Below, in pieces: positions 53,291 to 64,000 of a stretch of 64,000 nucleotides of DNA. Source of the DNA: Furcasterigmium furcatum (Eukaryota > Ascomycota > Sordariomycetes > Glomerellales > Plectosphaerellaceae); NCBI GenBank assembly GCA_001599815.1, contig BCIA01000001.1:4344934-4408933 (forward strand), read 5' to 3'. Each line of letters opens with the position of its first letter. The first letter of the stretch is position 1. The notes under the pieces are model-generated. The model had not been told where the DNA came from and searched no databases. It saw nothing but the letters and a program-made list of their open reading frames with translations. Position numbers and translations under genes: made by a program.

Positions 53291-55113
53291 GAGGGACGCT
53301 GGTCAGATGTCTGAGTAGGGGAGAGGGAAGAAACGAAAAGGGGCAGAGAATTTGGACGCGTCTCAACGAGCAGATGCGCTCACGCTTGGATATTACGGCC
53401 CGTAAGTCGCACGTACTAGATACCTAGTTATCCCTGTACAAGGGCGGGAAGACTCCCAAGCGACTCAGTTCTGTCCATCCAAGATCGCTGAGGCATTTTG
53501 CAGCAACCGACAAACTCATGATGCTTGCGTCGCGCCCTTGCGACAGGCACTTCGATACTTTTTCGATGCATATAGAAGCTAGTATTTAGAGACGAACCGC
53601 GTCCACCACATTAGGAAATGGAAATGGTACTATACGGGGTGTCACGAGCGATTTAGATCGTGCAGGGAACTGCGGGCAAATCCTGGTGGTGGGGGAGCGT
53701 GTAAGCGCCCCATGGAGGCCGACTCCTCAATTCCCTCCTGGATTCCGACACGAATAACGGGCTTCTTGTGATCTGCTTACGGCGGGTTGCCTCCCGGCAA
53801 TAATCACGGATCAACAAGGATATGAGGGGAAGATCAGAAGACCCCGAGGGGTCGCTGTCGTGGCTCGGTTGAAGTCCGAGTGAGCTTTGGTATCCATGTC
53901 GCTTGGGGATGAGGTTAGCTCCCGTTTCTCAGCACCCGACTCGCAACCAGGCCGGCCATGACCACGACCAATCTTTTCGTTGAAAGCCTGGAAAAATCCT
54001 GGATGGTGGCTGTGAACCATCCTGGTGCCCGCTGGACGAACCCGGGCAGGGTTTGGTCGGGTCCATCAGAGCACATGCAAGGCGCTAAGCTCGGGGGTCA
54101 CCCACAAAGGACAATCCCGCACGGGTGACAAGCCGGACGGCGAAACGGGTAAGTAAGTAGTAAATACTTCTGGGGGCGAGTGAGCTGTGGCTGGAGGTCC
54201 TACCAGCCGTAAAATTCAAGTACAAATTCATTACTTAGTCCAGAATGCCTGGCAGACTTTTCAAAACTCATGCAACATCGTCGACTTTGTAAGTGCCTGG
54301 CTAACCGATGCCCACAAGGAGAGGGACGCAAGGAGGCCCAAACAAGCTTTTGCCAAGGTGGGTGTGTCCGTCTTCCCCCTCGGGAGGGGGGCGTTGGTGG
54401 TGTGGCCTCACCCCTCAGACATGGGATGACGGCCACGAATGGGAAATTTAGCTCATACTATTCGGCCGTTAAGCACAGCCTCCACCGTTCGATCGGAGCC
54501 TGTGCCGAGCAGCTCGATCCACCTAGACAAGCCACCCCCAGAGTGTGCTACTAGCAATGCACTTCTCTGGAAGGTCTCCTTGAAACCATGCATGAGCTAT
54601 CGAAAGCTAACCACAGGGCCCCTCCCTCTGCAAGCTAGCACGTTGCGTTGCCTCGTGGCTGGTTCTCCCCGGCACCCCCGTTCAGGGTCCTCACTTGACG
54701 CCTGGGCGACTTCAATGAGAAAGGAGATATCACAGAAGTCTTGCAGCTCCGTCACCCGTGCCTGACTCCGACGCCCGCAAAGTCTTCGTCGTGCGCCCGC
54801 AGGCCACTTTCCCTTTGAAATCTCCTGGTCATACACGTTAGCAACGAGTAACATGGCCAATAACTTCCATCGGATAGGAGCAATGTCCCAGAAGCGGGCT
54901 AATCTTGGTGATTTCCATAATGTATGACGGTGCTGCGCCAGGACGACTTCTACCCGAGCGTGTAAGTGCCTGCATCATAAAGCAGGCGACAGGCTGCAAG
55001 CCAGCTGTGTTGTCCATCATCTCTAGAAAAGTGTGAGGGGATTTCACGAAGAGAGCTGCTACCACTCTGACCACCACAGCACAAGCTTCTGTCGAACACA
55101 GCCGCCGCAGGAA
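53291..55113. other. Intergenic, divergent promoter region
   Basis: 1.8 kb between the starts of the leftward CAX gene and the rightward HAK gene. Short frames only (none above 110 codons with any recognisable feature). Both promoters should lie here. Confidence 0.45.
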
Positions 55114-57590
55114 ATGGGCGAGACCATCGCAAACGAGGCGGCTCTGACGCCTGCCCAGCCCCAAAACGACTCATGGGACGTCGATCAGGAAGAAAAAGCC
55201 CGAAACATTGCTCAAGACGACTTGAAGCGCAAGGGGAAGCAGGTATGTCCTCTGGCACTATTGTAACTGCTGTTGGCTGGTGTCAAGGCCGGGATGACTG
55301 CAGCGTGATGAACAAGCACTGATGAACTCGGGTTTGAAACAGACCTTCACGGGTTTTACCCTCCTATGGCTCACTTTCCAGAGTACCGGCGTCATCTACG
55401 GAGACATCGGCACCAGCCCTCTCTATGTCTACAGCTCGACCTTCTCCTCCCAGCCATCTTATGACGACCTCGTCGGCGCAGTGTCCATCATCATCTGGTC
55501 CCTCACCCTCATCGTGACAATCAAGTACTGCTTCATCGTCCTGTCGGCCGATGATGATGGACAAGGCGGAACTTTTGCCCTCTACTCACTCCTCGCTCGC
55601 TACGCCAACATTGTCTACCGAGACCCGAAGCTGCCCGCCGCCGCTCTTCCAGAAGGTCACCGCACTGAGGATATGAGGTCTGTCGGCAGGAGAGTCAGGA
55701 ACTTCCTCGAGACCAGTAGAGCGGCGCAGCTTTCCCTGAAAGTCACCGGCATGCTGGGCGTGGCGCTCGTGCTGGCTGACGGCATCCTCACACCGGCCCA
55801 GTCCGTCCTTGGTGCTGTCCAAGGGATCAGGGTCGCCGACCCGGAGTTGGGCACGAACGCGATCGTGGGGACATCCTGCGCTATCATCGTCGCCCTCTTC
55901 GCCGTGCAGCCGTTTGGTACCTCCAAGATCGGTACAAGCTTCGCACCCATCTTCGTCGTCTGGCTCCTGTTCAACCTCTGCAGCGGAATCCACAACCTCG
56001 TCGTGCACGACCATACCGTCCTCAGGGCGTTCAGCCCTCACTACGCGTTCACGTACCTGCTCCGCAATGGCAGGGCGGGATGGGAGTCCCTTGGTGGCCT
56101 ACTGCTGGCTTTCACTGGCGTAGAGGCCCTCTTCGCGGACTTGGGCGCGTTTGGCCAACGAGCCGTCCAGCTCTCGTGGCTCTGCCTCGCCTACCCCTGT
56201 CTGGTATTTGCCTACCTCGGCCAGGCTGCCTTCATTGCCGCCGACGAGACTGAGACGGCGTTCACGAACCCCTTCTTCTACACCGTGCCTCCGGGCACCT
56301 TCTACTTCAGCATGGTCCTTGCCGTCCTGGCAGCCATCGTGGCGAGCCAGGCCATGATCACCAGCGCGTTCCAGCTGCTGTCGCAGGTTATGAGGATGTC
56401 ATATTCCCCTCATATCAAGTCCGTCCACACAAGCTCGCGGTTTCACCATCAGGTGTACATGCCTCTTGCGAACTGGCTGCTCATGATCGGCACGGTCATT
56501 GTTACTGCGGTCTACAACAATGTGAGCTACACCCGACACGGGCCCCGGAATGGTCATTGAGTGATAGGAGGTGCTAATAAGCTGGTCCATACAGACCACC
56601 AGCCTCGGGAATGCCTACGGCGTGTGCGTCATTACCGTCACCATGATCACGACTTTCATGGTCACGCTGATCGCGCTTCTCATCTGGCGCACACCCTCGC
56701 TCGTCGTACTTTTCTTCTTCCTTTTCTTTGCCTCGCTGGACGGCGCATTCATGTCCTCGGTCATGCGCAAAGTCCCCGAAGGCGCCTGGTTCACCATCGT
56801 CCTGGCCGTCATCCTTTCGTCGGTGTTCATCCTGTGGCGCTGGGGCAAGGAGCGGCAATGGACTGCCGAAGCCGATGATCGCATCGCGCCCTCGCAGCTA
56901 CTGCAGGCATCGTACACCTCGCCACGGGCGACCGGCGAGAAGAATCCCGACGCAGCTGCGCCCAGCATTGCGACTGCGTCCGGCGTGGGGATCTTCTTCG
57001 ACAAGCTGGACGGTTGCCACGACGGCTCGGTACCGAAAGTGTTCGCCAAGTTCACCCAGAAGTTCAAGTCCCGCCCCGAGGTCGTCGTGTTCTTCCACAT
57101 GCGCGTCCTCTCCCTCCCCTCCGTCCCGCCATCGCAGCGCCATGTCATCACCCGCGTGAGGGAGATCCCGTCGTGCTACCGCCTCACCCTGCGTCACGGA
57201 TACATGGACGACGTGCTCACACCCAACCTCGGACAGAACATCATGCATGAACTCATGCTTTTCATCACGCGCGGCAGCCCCTCCCCATTCGGAAGCGCTG
57301 ATGGAGATGATGATGCGGCCTGGGCGCTTGACAACCCGGATCTGAGCCCGCAGATCGGCGAGGAGATGAACGTACTCCGCCAGGCCAAGGATACGCAGGT
57401 TGTCTATGTCATGGGGAAGCAGGTGCTGCGCATCGGACAGGCGCAGTCCAGTAACCCAATCGCTAGGATGGTGAGGCACATCGGTCTGGAGGCGTTCCTG
57501 TGGATCAGGGAGAACTCGAGGGCGAAGCTGGCGGACCTTGATGTCGATTACGATAACCTCATCGAGGTCGGCTTCATCAAGGAGATGTAG
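55114..57590 (+). CDS. HAK/KUP-type high-affinity potassium transporter
   Basis: Three exons (55114-55242, 55304-56521, 56595-57590), with GTATGT and GTGAGC donors and CAG acceptors, give 780 residues. After a 55-residue hydrophilic N-terminus comes the family start GVIYGDIGTSPLYVYSS. About twelve membrane helices follow in total, with ADGILTPAQSVLGAVQG and FGTSKIGTSFAPI in conserved positions. The C-terminal ~250 residues are a cytosolic domain (VFFHMRVLSLPSVP, RVREIPSCYRLTLRHGYMD, WIRENSRAKLADL). HAK/KUP proteins take up K+ with protons at the plasma membrane and are induced by K+ starvation. The short first exon with the start codon is supported by the in-frame junction KGKQ/RDEQALMNSG. 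It lies between two other cation transporter genes. Confidence 0.92.
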
Positions 57591-59488
57591 GGGGCCTGGT
57601 ATTGTCTCTCTAACTAGGTAAGTAGGTATGCATGATTGAGAGTTTCTCCGAAGATAGTAAGCTCTAGTTCTTTCTATTCGCAGGTCTACGGTACAATTAC
57701 TGGCAAACTTGAATCAATTTAATCCCTACTAAGCTAGGTCCTGTTGTTGTTGTTGCTCTCCGCATTCAACTTTTCGGAAGGTCGCAGCACAGGCAAGGTG
57801 GGAGTGGCCAGATGAGAACGACGTCACCTATCGACAGCACATACAATGGGGTCCTCACGACGAAGAGGAGAGGCATTTCCTCTATTGACCCTCTCGGGCT
57901 GTTTCAGGACTAGATGCCCGGGCTGTGCACGCTGCCCCCTGACTCGGTTAGAACAAGAGCACGGGGGCTAGGTCCATGTGCCCACGTTGGTGAGAGATTA
58001 CTTCGGGAGGACCAACAGCACGGGTGGGAGTTGGGGAGGAGTCATGGAGGGGGAAGGAGTTGGGAAACTGGAGGCCCCTTGAGTCGACGAGGAGGACGAT
58101 GGGACAGTTGGCGACGATGGTCAGCTTCGAAAGGGGGAGGGGTCCCTGTAGCGCGACCCCTGCACCAGGGTCCGGCACTAGTAAGGACAAGCCGCGGAAA
58201 GTAGGGGCCTTTTTCTCCAGCTTGGTACGGAGTACAGTATTTGGAGAAACAGTGACGTCGCGTGTCGGGCTCGGCAAACTGTTTGACATGGCAGGATGTG
58301 CACCGGAAAACACCGCACAATCTTCTCAGCACTACTACTAGTTCACTCCCTACTAGGGCCCTCCAGGGCATCTGTACGAACCATCCCATCCTCCAAAGGG
58401 GTCGGATTTGTTTGGATTCCCACGCGGACTGAACACAGGATCGAAATCCCTCCGCATCCGCGGCGCCCCTCTTAGTCCCCGTCCCGCGCCGAAGACATGA
58501 TTGTCTCCCGTCTTGGCATCTTCAATATCAAAAGCTTGCATCAACTTGGCATCATGCATCAGAATTCGATCTACTCGACCACCGTAATGTCCTACGAGCG
58601 ATCCTCTTTCTGGTGCTGGACAGGAGCCGTGAATAGGCTTGATTTTTTTTTTCCAGGCGAGGACTGGGCCTCCCGACCGCCAGTTGACCTCATCGCCCGC
58701 AGTCTGGTTCGGGCCAGGTGACAAACGGAAACCCCCCAGGGTGCCTGGGTCATTCCCGGCTGAACGAGCGCCCGTTTTTACGTACCAGAATTGAACCTTG
58801 CCGGAGTCATTGCGAAATCCAGCGTGGGAGGAAAGCCAGACGTAATGCCCGCGGCAAGAGTCGGGTCGCTGCTGCGTCGTAATCCTTTGTACTCACATCC
58901 ATGGTTGGCCTATTTCGGCCACGGGGAAAGTTTGGGCTAGTAGTACGGGCTGTTGTCCGACGGCCGTTGCGGACTCAGTCATGACTTTCTGTAGTACCTC
59001 AGTACTTTCGATGGGGAAACGGGCTCCATAACTTGCACATTCCAGATTCGCCGGTTGTCAAAGGTAATCCAGTGTCGACATTTTCCATCCCCCGAACAAC
59101 CACAAATTTCCTTGTACTAGGAACATCGCAGCCCATGGGAACGTGAGGGATATATTCGGGCTCAAACGTGAAAGACCAGCATCCCCGAGATGGCTAGACC
59201 AAAGTCAACAGCGGCACCACGTCGAGGGAATTTCAGGCCTTTCCGACGAGGGACGCCGAGGGCCGTTCGTGGGATGAAAAAGCTGGATGGCAGATGCGAC
59301 ACGCGCATCGTCACGCTGGCAAGGCCCAACCTCGAAGATAAAGCGCAGAGAATTCCCAGCCATCCAAAAGGAATCCCGTGTCTTTTTTTTGCAAGCTGCA
59401 CGCATCTCTTTGGCTGTCCCGTCTATTCTTAGGATTCCACTCCATCCTCGTTTTAATCCCGTTGCCCCCTTGGTGTTAAATCCTCGCC
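57591..59488. other. Intergenic, probable promoter of the P-type ATPase gene
   Basis: 1.9 kb. Short frames on both strands with no recognisable features. The length may reflect a complex promoter for the ATPase gene. No discrete element is claimed. Confidence 0.45.
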
Positions 59489-62400
59489 ATGACGGCCGAC
59501 AACATTGACGCAGAGGCTCAAGAGCCGGAAGAGAAAGTCGGCCCTCGCATTGCCTTCCAGGATGGAAGGCATCCGAGGGCCGATGAGGCTCGTGGCCGCA
59601 CGCCTGAGAGAGACACGCCCAGGACTCGGTCGCTCTCACGCCGCGCGGTCTCCCGTGCCAGCAGCGGCCGCCGCCGGAACTCGTCTGATACCAATTTTGG
59701 CATCCAGATCGAATACCGCACCATGTCCATCCACGTCTCCGAGTCTCGCAGGGTGGACGATCCTGATGTCTCCAAGCTAGCTGGCTCGGGCGCCGGGGAG
59801 GAATACTTCGCCAGCCTGAACTTCCACACCGTCGACACCACTCAGGTTTGCCGCCAGCTGGACGTCTCCAAGGACGACGGACTCTCCGAGGCGGAGGCCG
59901 CGACCCGACTGCAGAGGAACGGGCGCAACATCCTGCCCCGCCCCAAGACAAACTGGTGGAAGAAGATCTTCATGTATGTCTTTGGAGGCTTCTGCTCCGT
60001 CCTCTGGGTCGGAGCCATCATCTTCTTCATCTGCTGGAAGCCACTGAGCGACCCGCCGTCGGCCCAGAACCTCTCCATGGCCGTCCTGATCCTCATCGTC
60101 ATCTTTCTCCAGGCCACCTTTTCGGCCTTCCAGGATTGGTCGACCCAGAAGACCATGAACTCCATCACTGATCTGCTGCCTTCTGAGACCTTGGTCCAGC
60201 GTGGCGGTGTCCTGCGTCGCGTGTCTGCGGCAGAGGTCGTCGACGGCGACATTGTCCACCTGCCTACCGGTTGCAAGGTACCGGCGGACTTGAGGCTCCT
60301 CTCGCATTCAGGAGATGTCACCTTCAACCGCGGCGTCCTCACCGGAGAGTCCGACGACGTCGAAGGAGCCGTCGATGCTACTGACACGAACTTCTTGGAG
60401 AGCCGCAACATTGCGCTGATGGGCACCACTGTCGTCAATGGCAATGCTGTCGGGGTCGTCGTGTTGACTGGTACACGCTCCGTCATGGGCAGAGTGGCCC
60501 GAGCAACGACCGATGTCAAGGAGAAGCAGACGCTGATTCAGCGGGAGATCTGGCGATTTGTTCTCATCATCATCGTCCTGACCAGCGTTTTGGCCCTGTC
60601 GATCTTCGTGGCCTGGATCGCCTGGCTCAAGCCGGATCATCCGGGCTACATGAACGTTGTCGCGATGCTGAACAACGTGATGGGATGCGTTGTCGCCTTC
60701 ATCCCCGAAGGCATGCCTGTCGCGGTCACCCTGACTCTCATGCTGGTTGCTCGACGCATGAAGGCCGTCAACATCTTGCCCAAGGGTCTGTCCGTCGTGG
60801 AAACGCTGGGCTGTGTCAACGTCATCTGCTCCGACAAGACCGGCACCCTAACTGAGAACAAGATGACTGTTCGGTCCGTCGCCTTCGTAGACGATGAAAG
60901 CCAGTCGCCGGAGTCTGTTCGAAGAGCTTTTGAGCGTGGTGAACAAGGGCCAAATTTCCAGGCTCTTCATAAGGCTGCCGCCCTCTGCAACGATGCCTCG
61001 TTCGATCCTACCACCACCCATCTGCCCATCGAAGACCGGACGATGGAAGGAAACGCCACGGACATTGCCATATTGCGGTTCGCTGCTTCTGGTCAAGCGG
61101 CGGACGATCTTATAAAAGACAACAGAAGGGTCTTCGCCATCCCGTTCAACTCGACAAACAAGTACATGGTCACCGTCTTCGCCGCAAAAGAGCCGGGTCA
61201 TTTCGAAATCTTTGTCAAGGGGGCACCCGAAGTCTTGATGCCAAAGTGCACCTCATTCTGGTCCGCAAAGTCCAAGTCTGTCCAGACCCTGCAGTCCGCC
61301 GACCGGCAGCCTCTGCAGGACATCCAGGACAGGATGTCCCGCAGGGCAGAGCGTGTTGTCATGCTCTGCGAGAGGCAGGTCAAGCTCGTCAGTGCCCCTA
61401 GCACAAACGCGTTCAGCGACGAAGTGGCACTGCAAGTGTCGGAAGGTCTCACTGTTGTCGGCTTGCTCGGAATCATTGACCCTCCCCGCCCGGAGGCGGC
61501 CTCGACGGTGGCAGACTGCCGCCGTGCTGGGGCTCGCTTCTTCATGGTCACTGGCGACTACGGGATCACGGCCACGGCTATTGGCCGATCCGTTGGGATT
61601 TTCACCTCCCCTCTCGAGCCGGACACGTTCGACACCATCCGGCGTGGTCTAACCCCCTCGGCTGACGAGCTCCGCAAGGGGCGGCTGAACCAGGAGAGTC
61701 GCAGTCTCGTTCTCGAGGGCCCTTCGATCAACCGTCTGTTGCAGGAAGACTGGGATTCCGTGTGCGAGTACGAGGAGATCATCTTCGCGCGCACCACGCC
61801 GGAACAGAAGCTTCGAATCGTGACTGAGCTTCGCAACCGGCACTTCGTCGTTGCTGTGACCGGCGACGGCGTCAATGATGCACCGGCCCTCCGTGCCGCC
61901 GATGTCGGCGTCTCTCTGGTCACGGGAAGTGACGTCGCCATCGAGGCAGCAGACCTGGTCCTCATGGACAAGTTCGACTCTATCGTCGAGGCCATCCGGC
62001 TGGGCCGTCTGGTCTTCCAGAACCTGCAGCGCGTGATATCCTACCTCCTCCCCGCAGGAAGCTGCTCAGAGATCTGGCCCGTCCTCCTCAACGTCTTTTT
62101 CGGCGTCCCCCTGCCGCTAAGCGTGTTCTTGATGATCATCATCTGTGTCTTCACCGATCTGTTCCTGTCGCTCTCTCTGATCATGGAGAAGCAGGAGTTC
62201 GACCTTCTGTCGCTCCCACCAAGAAATGCCAGGCGCGACCACCTCATCACTCTCAAGATCTACGCCCACGCATATCTGTTCACGGGCTGCATGGAGACGG
62301 TTGCAGCACACTCCATGTACTTCCTGTATCTGTACAGGCACGCCGGCATCCCAGTGCGAAGCCTCTTCTTTCTGTTCGAAGGATGGTCCGATGGCTTCCA

Positions 62401-62773
62401 TGGGTACACCGCGGAGGAGCTGGCTCGGTTCAACGCCACCGGCCAGTGCGTGTATTTTGTCACGCTCGTCTTCCTGCAGTGGGGGAACATCCTCGCCGTA
62501 CGCAACCGACGCCTCAGCATCGTGCAATCTGATCCCGTCACCAAGCCTCGCCGCAACCCCTGGTTGATCCTGAGCGCCCTCATCAGCCTGGCCATTGCCG
62601 TCTTTGTCACCGAGGTGCCCGGGATTCAGAACCTGTTTGGGACGGCCTCAGTGCCGATCGAGTTCTGGCTGATCCCGTTACCAATGTCCCTGGGCATTCT
62701 GCTCATGGACGAGATCCGGAAGCTGCTTGTGAGAGTGTTCCCGAAGGGCCCCATTGCTAGGGTGGCCTGGTAA
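59489..62773 (+). CDS. Type II P-type cation ATPase (Na+/K+-ATPase-like)
   Basis: A single exon of 1094 residues. A ~130-residue hydrophilic, Arg/Ser-rich N-terminus precedes a standard P-type core: actuator motif TGES (285-288), FIPEGMPVAV in the fourth helix, phosphorylation motif ICSDKTGTLTENK with Asp449, nucleotide-binding region (NATDIAILRFA, FVKGAPEVLM), and TGDGVNDAP with Gly792 followed by ADVGVSLVTGSDVA. About ten membrane helices are present. The closest type is the IIC/Na+,K+-like group of fungal ATPases; specificity for Na+, K+ or H+ cannot be read from sequence alone. The enzyme would export or exchange alkali cations at the plasma membrane. The neighbouring HAK transporter gene suggests a joint role in K+/Na+ balance. 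Confidence 0.92.
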   Translation: MTADNIDAEAQEPEEKVGPRIAFQDGRHPRADEARGRTPERDTPRTRSLSRRAVSRASSGRRRNSSDTNFGIQIEYRTMSIHVSESRRVDDPDVSKLAGSGAGEEYFASLNFHTVDTTQVCRQLDVSKDDGLSEAEAATRLQRNGRNILPRPKTNWWKKIFMYVFGGFCSVLWVGAIIFFICWKPLSDPPSAQNLSMAVLILIVIFLQATFSAFQDWSTQKTMNSITDLLPSETLVQRGGVLRRVSAAEVVDGDIVHLPTGCKVPADLRLLSHSGDVTFNRGVLTGESDDVEGAVDATDTNFLESRNIALMGTTVVNGNAVGVVVLTGTRSVMGRVARATTDVKEKQTLIQREIWRFVLIIIVLTSVLALSIFVAWIAWLKPDHPGYMNVVAMLNNVMGCVVAFIPEGMPVAVTLTLMLVARRMKAVNILPKGLSVVETLGCVNVICSDKTGTLTENKMTVRSVAFVDDESQSPESVRRAFERGEQGPNFQALHKAAALCNDASFDPTTTHLPIEDRTMEGNATDIAILRFAASGQAADDLIKDNRRVFAIPFNSTNKYMVTVFAAKEPGHFEIFVKGAPEVLMPKCTSFWSAKSKSVQTLQSADRQPLQDIQDRMSRRAERVVMLCERQVKLVSAPSTNAFSDEVALQVSEGLTVVGLLGIIDPPRPEAASTVADCRRAGARFFMVTGDYGITATAIGRSVGIFTSPLEPDTFDTIRRGLTPSADELRKGRLNQESRSLVLEGPSINRLLQEDWDSVCEYEEIIFARTTPEQKLRIVTELRNRHFVVAVTGDGVNDAPALRAADVGVSLVTGSDVAIEAADLVLMDKFDSIVEAIRLGRLVFQNLQRVISYLLPAGSCSEIWPVLLNVFFGVPLPLSVFLMIIICVFTDLFLSLSLIMEKQEFDLLSLPPRNARRDHLITLKIYAHAYLFTGCMETVAAHSMYFLYLYRHAGIPVRSLFFLFEGWSDGFHGYTAEELARFNATGQCVYFVTLVFLQWGNILAVRNRRLSIVQSDPVTKPRRNPWLILSALISLAIAVFVTEVPGIQNLFGTASVPIEFWLIPLPMSLGILLMDEIRKLLVRVFPKGPIARVAW

Positions 62774-64000
62774 ACAAATTCTGGAATGCTTGAGATACCC
62801 GCCGGTGACGCCCGTTCCCGGGCCCTGGGGGAAGAGCTGGGAGCTTCAAACCATCTTCGTCAACATTGCGCAGCTGACTCGAAGACATCCGACGAGGTCG
62901 CAGGTAGGGTAGACCAACTTCAAAGTCCATCAATAGATTTCTCCTGCTGCCTACCTGTCTGCATCGCACTTCATGCCATCTAATATGACAAACCGCCTCC
63001 GTGCACCGGTCCAACGCATTCTTCACGATCGTCTCCGTGAAGAAATCTCTCTTCTTCAAGCCCACAAACCACTGCTGTCCCCACAGGCGACCATACCGGC
63101 GCGGTTCTTTGCTCGAGGGAGATATTCTGGGCACTTGATGTCGAAACTCACCAAACCGGAGTGATCGAAATGTTACGTGCTGCATGTGGGCATTCTTACT
63201 GACAGAGGGACTCGGGTTGGGTGATAAATCTAGTAAGCTTTACACAATCGATCCCTAGGTGGGTTCTAATGAAGACTTAGATTAACCACTCGAGTCGCTA
63301 AGGTAGGTAAAGACTGCTGAGTAGGAACCCTTTCGTCCTAACATAATCATCTCCTTCAGCCGTGATCCATTTCTTGTCACATGCATGTCCCCCCGCGTGA
63401 CCCGCTGTCTCTTATCAATCCTTCTTCTGTCATGTGTCCGCGCTGTCCAGTGACTGTTGGTTCTTGTTGACCTGGGCGTTACACCTAGACAACAAGACAT
63501 TGTCTAGCGAAGAGCCCCAGAGCGCTCAGGACATATGGCCAGCTCAAAGCTACTCCATCTCTTGAACAATACTTGTGTTCATGATATCATCGAACCACTA
63601 GCATGAGTTGCGGAAGGAATAGATGTGGTCGTTCAGGAAGTGTGGAACGGTCGCTGCTCGGGTCGTCTGGACCCATTTGGCCCCTTTGCAGTCCCTCTCG
63701 CTGTAGTCCAGACATGATTAGAGAAATCAATAGATGGAGAGCCTTACAAAGGTCGTCTGAAGACTTACCGGTAGAACGTAGTGCAGCCCCACCTAGGGGA
63801 ATCGACAGAGCTGGCCTTGTTACGCATCCCGTGGGCAGAGGGCGCAAAGTTCCCTGTGCGTCTAGGTGAGTGGTGCAAATTCTGCCCTCAGGCCAGGAGG
63901 GGAAGTATACAGCATTTGCCATCAGTGGGAGCGTTCGTATGAGACGCGGCGCCTCCGAAGTTGGCGTGCTCGAAGAGCCAAAAGTGTCTGGCAGACGCCG
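62774..64000. other. Right edge, no supported gene
   Basis: 1.2 kb after the ATPase stop with only short frames on both strands. Part of a gene beyond the window edge cannot be excluded, but nothing identifiable enters the window. Confidence 0.45.

Overview
This window is chromosomal DNA of a filamentous ascomycete (Pezizomycotina, most likely Sordariomycetes). Evidence for this: monocistronic genes on both strands; many 50-70 bp introns with GTRAGT-type donors, CTAAC/CTGAC branch sites and YAG acceptors; GC-rich coding exons; and fungal-only families (AcuF-type zinc finger, 2EXR, DUF7580-like, NACHT proteins, HAK-type potassium transporter, GPI-anchored Cys-rich wall protein). I saw no rRNA, tRNA, CRISPR array or intact transposon. 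Exon boundaries were inferred by hand from splice signals and reading frame; none has been checked against RNA.

Layout. 1-25 kb holds ordinary and secreted genes: a small Cys-containing protein, a PAP2 phosphatase, an RGS-transmembrane protein, a multispanning membrane protein beside an intracellular GH31 alpha-xylosidase, a small mitochondrial-type protein, a Cys-rich GPI-anchored protein, a frameshifted 2EXR gene, a secreted protein with an Asn-rich repeat tail, a small secreted protein, an unrecognised 778-residue protein and a seven-helix-like membrane protein. 25-33 kb holds a 1015-residue coiled-coil protein, an HSPA12-like Hsp70 ATPase and a single-pass membrane protein.

34-50 kb is the most interesting part, an apparent cell-death/immunity island. 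A 1458-residue NLR (AcuF-like C2H2 zinc-finger N-terminus, then NWD/NACHT) is transcribed leftward. It shares a 323 bp intergenic region with a rightward gene for a DUF7580-like/subtilisin (S8) protease with an intact Asp-His-Ser triad. 205 bp beyond the protease stop, on the opposite strand, lies a 279-residue gene that looks like a fungal gasdermin-like pore-former of the RCD-1/HET-Q1 type. Gasdermin plus adjacent subtilisin-like protease is the arrangement of the Podospora HET-Q1/HET-Q2 cell-death system; here an NLR gene abuts it. A second NACHT gene follows at 47.5-50.1 kb and may be spliced into the next large membrane-protein gene.

51-63 kb carries three cation transporters in a row: a CAX-type Ca2+/H+ exchanger (with an apparent 3-nt microexon), a HAK/KUP potassium transporter and a type II P-type ATPase. 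Together they suggest a region for K+/Na+/Ca2+ homeostasis. The two window ends and several 0.3-1.9 kb gaps hold no gene I can support.
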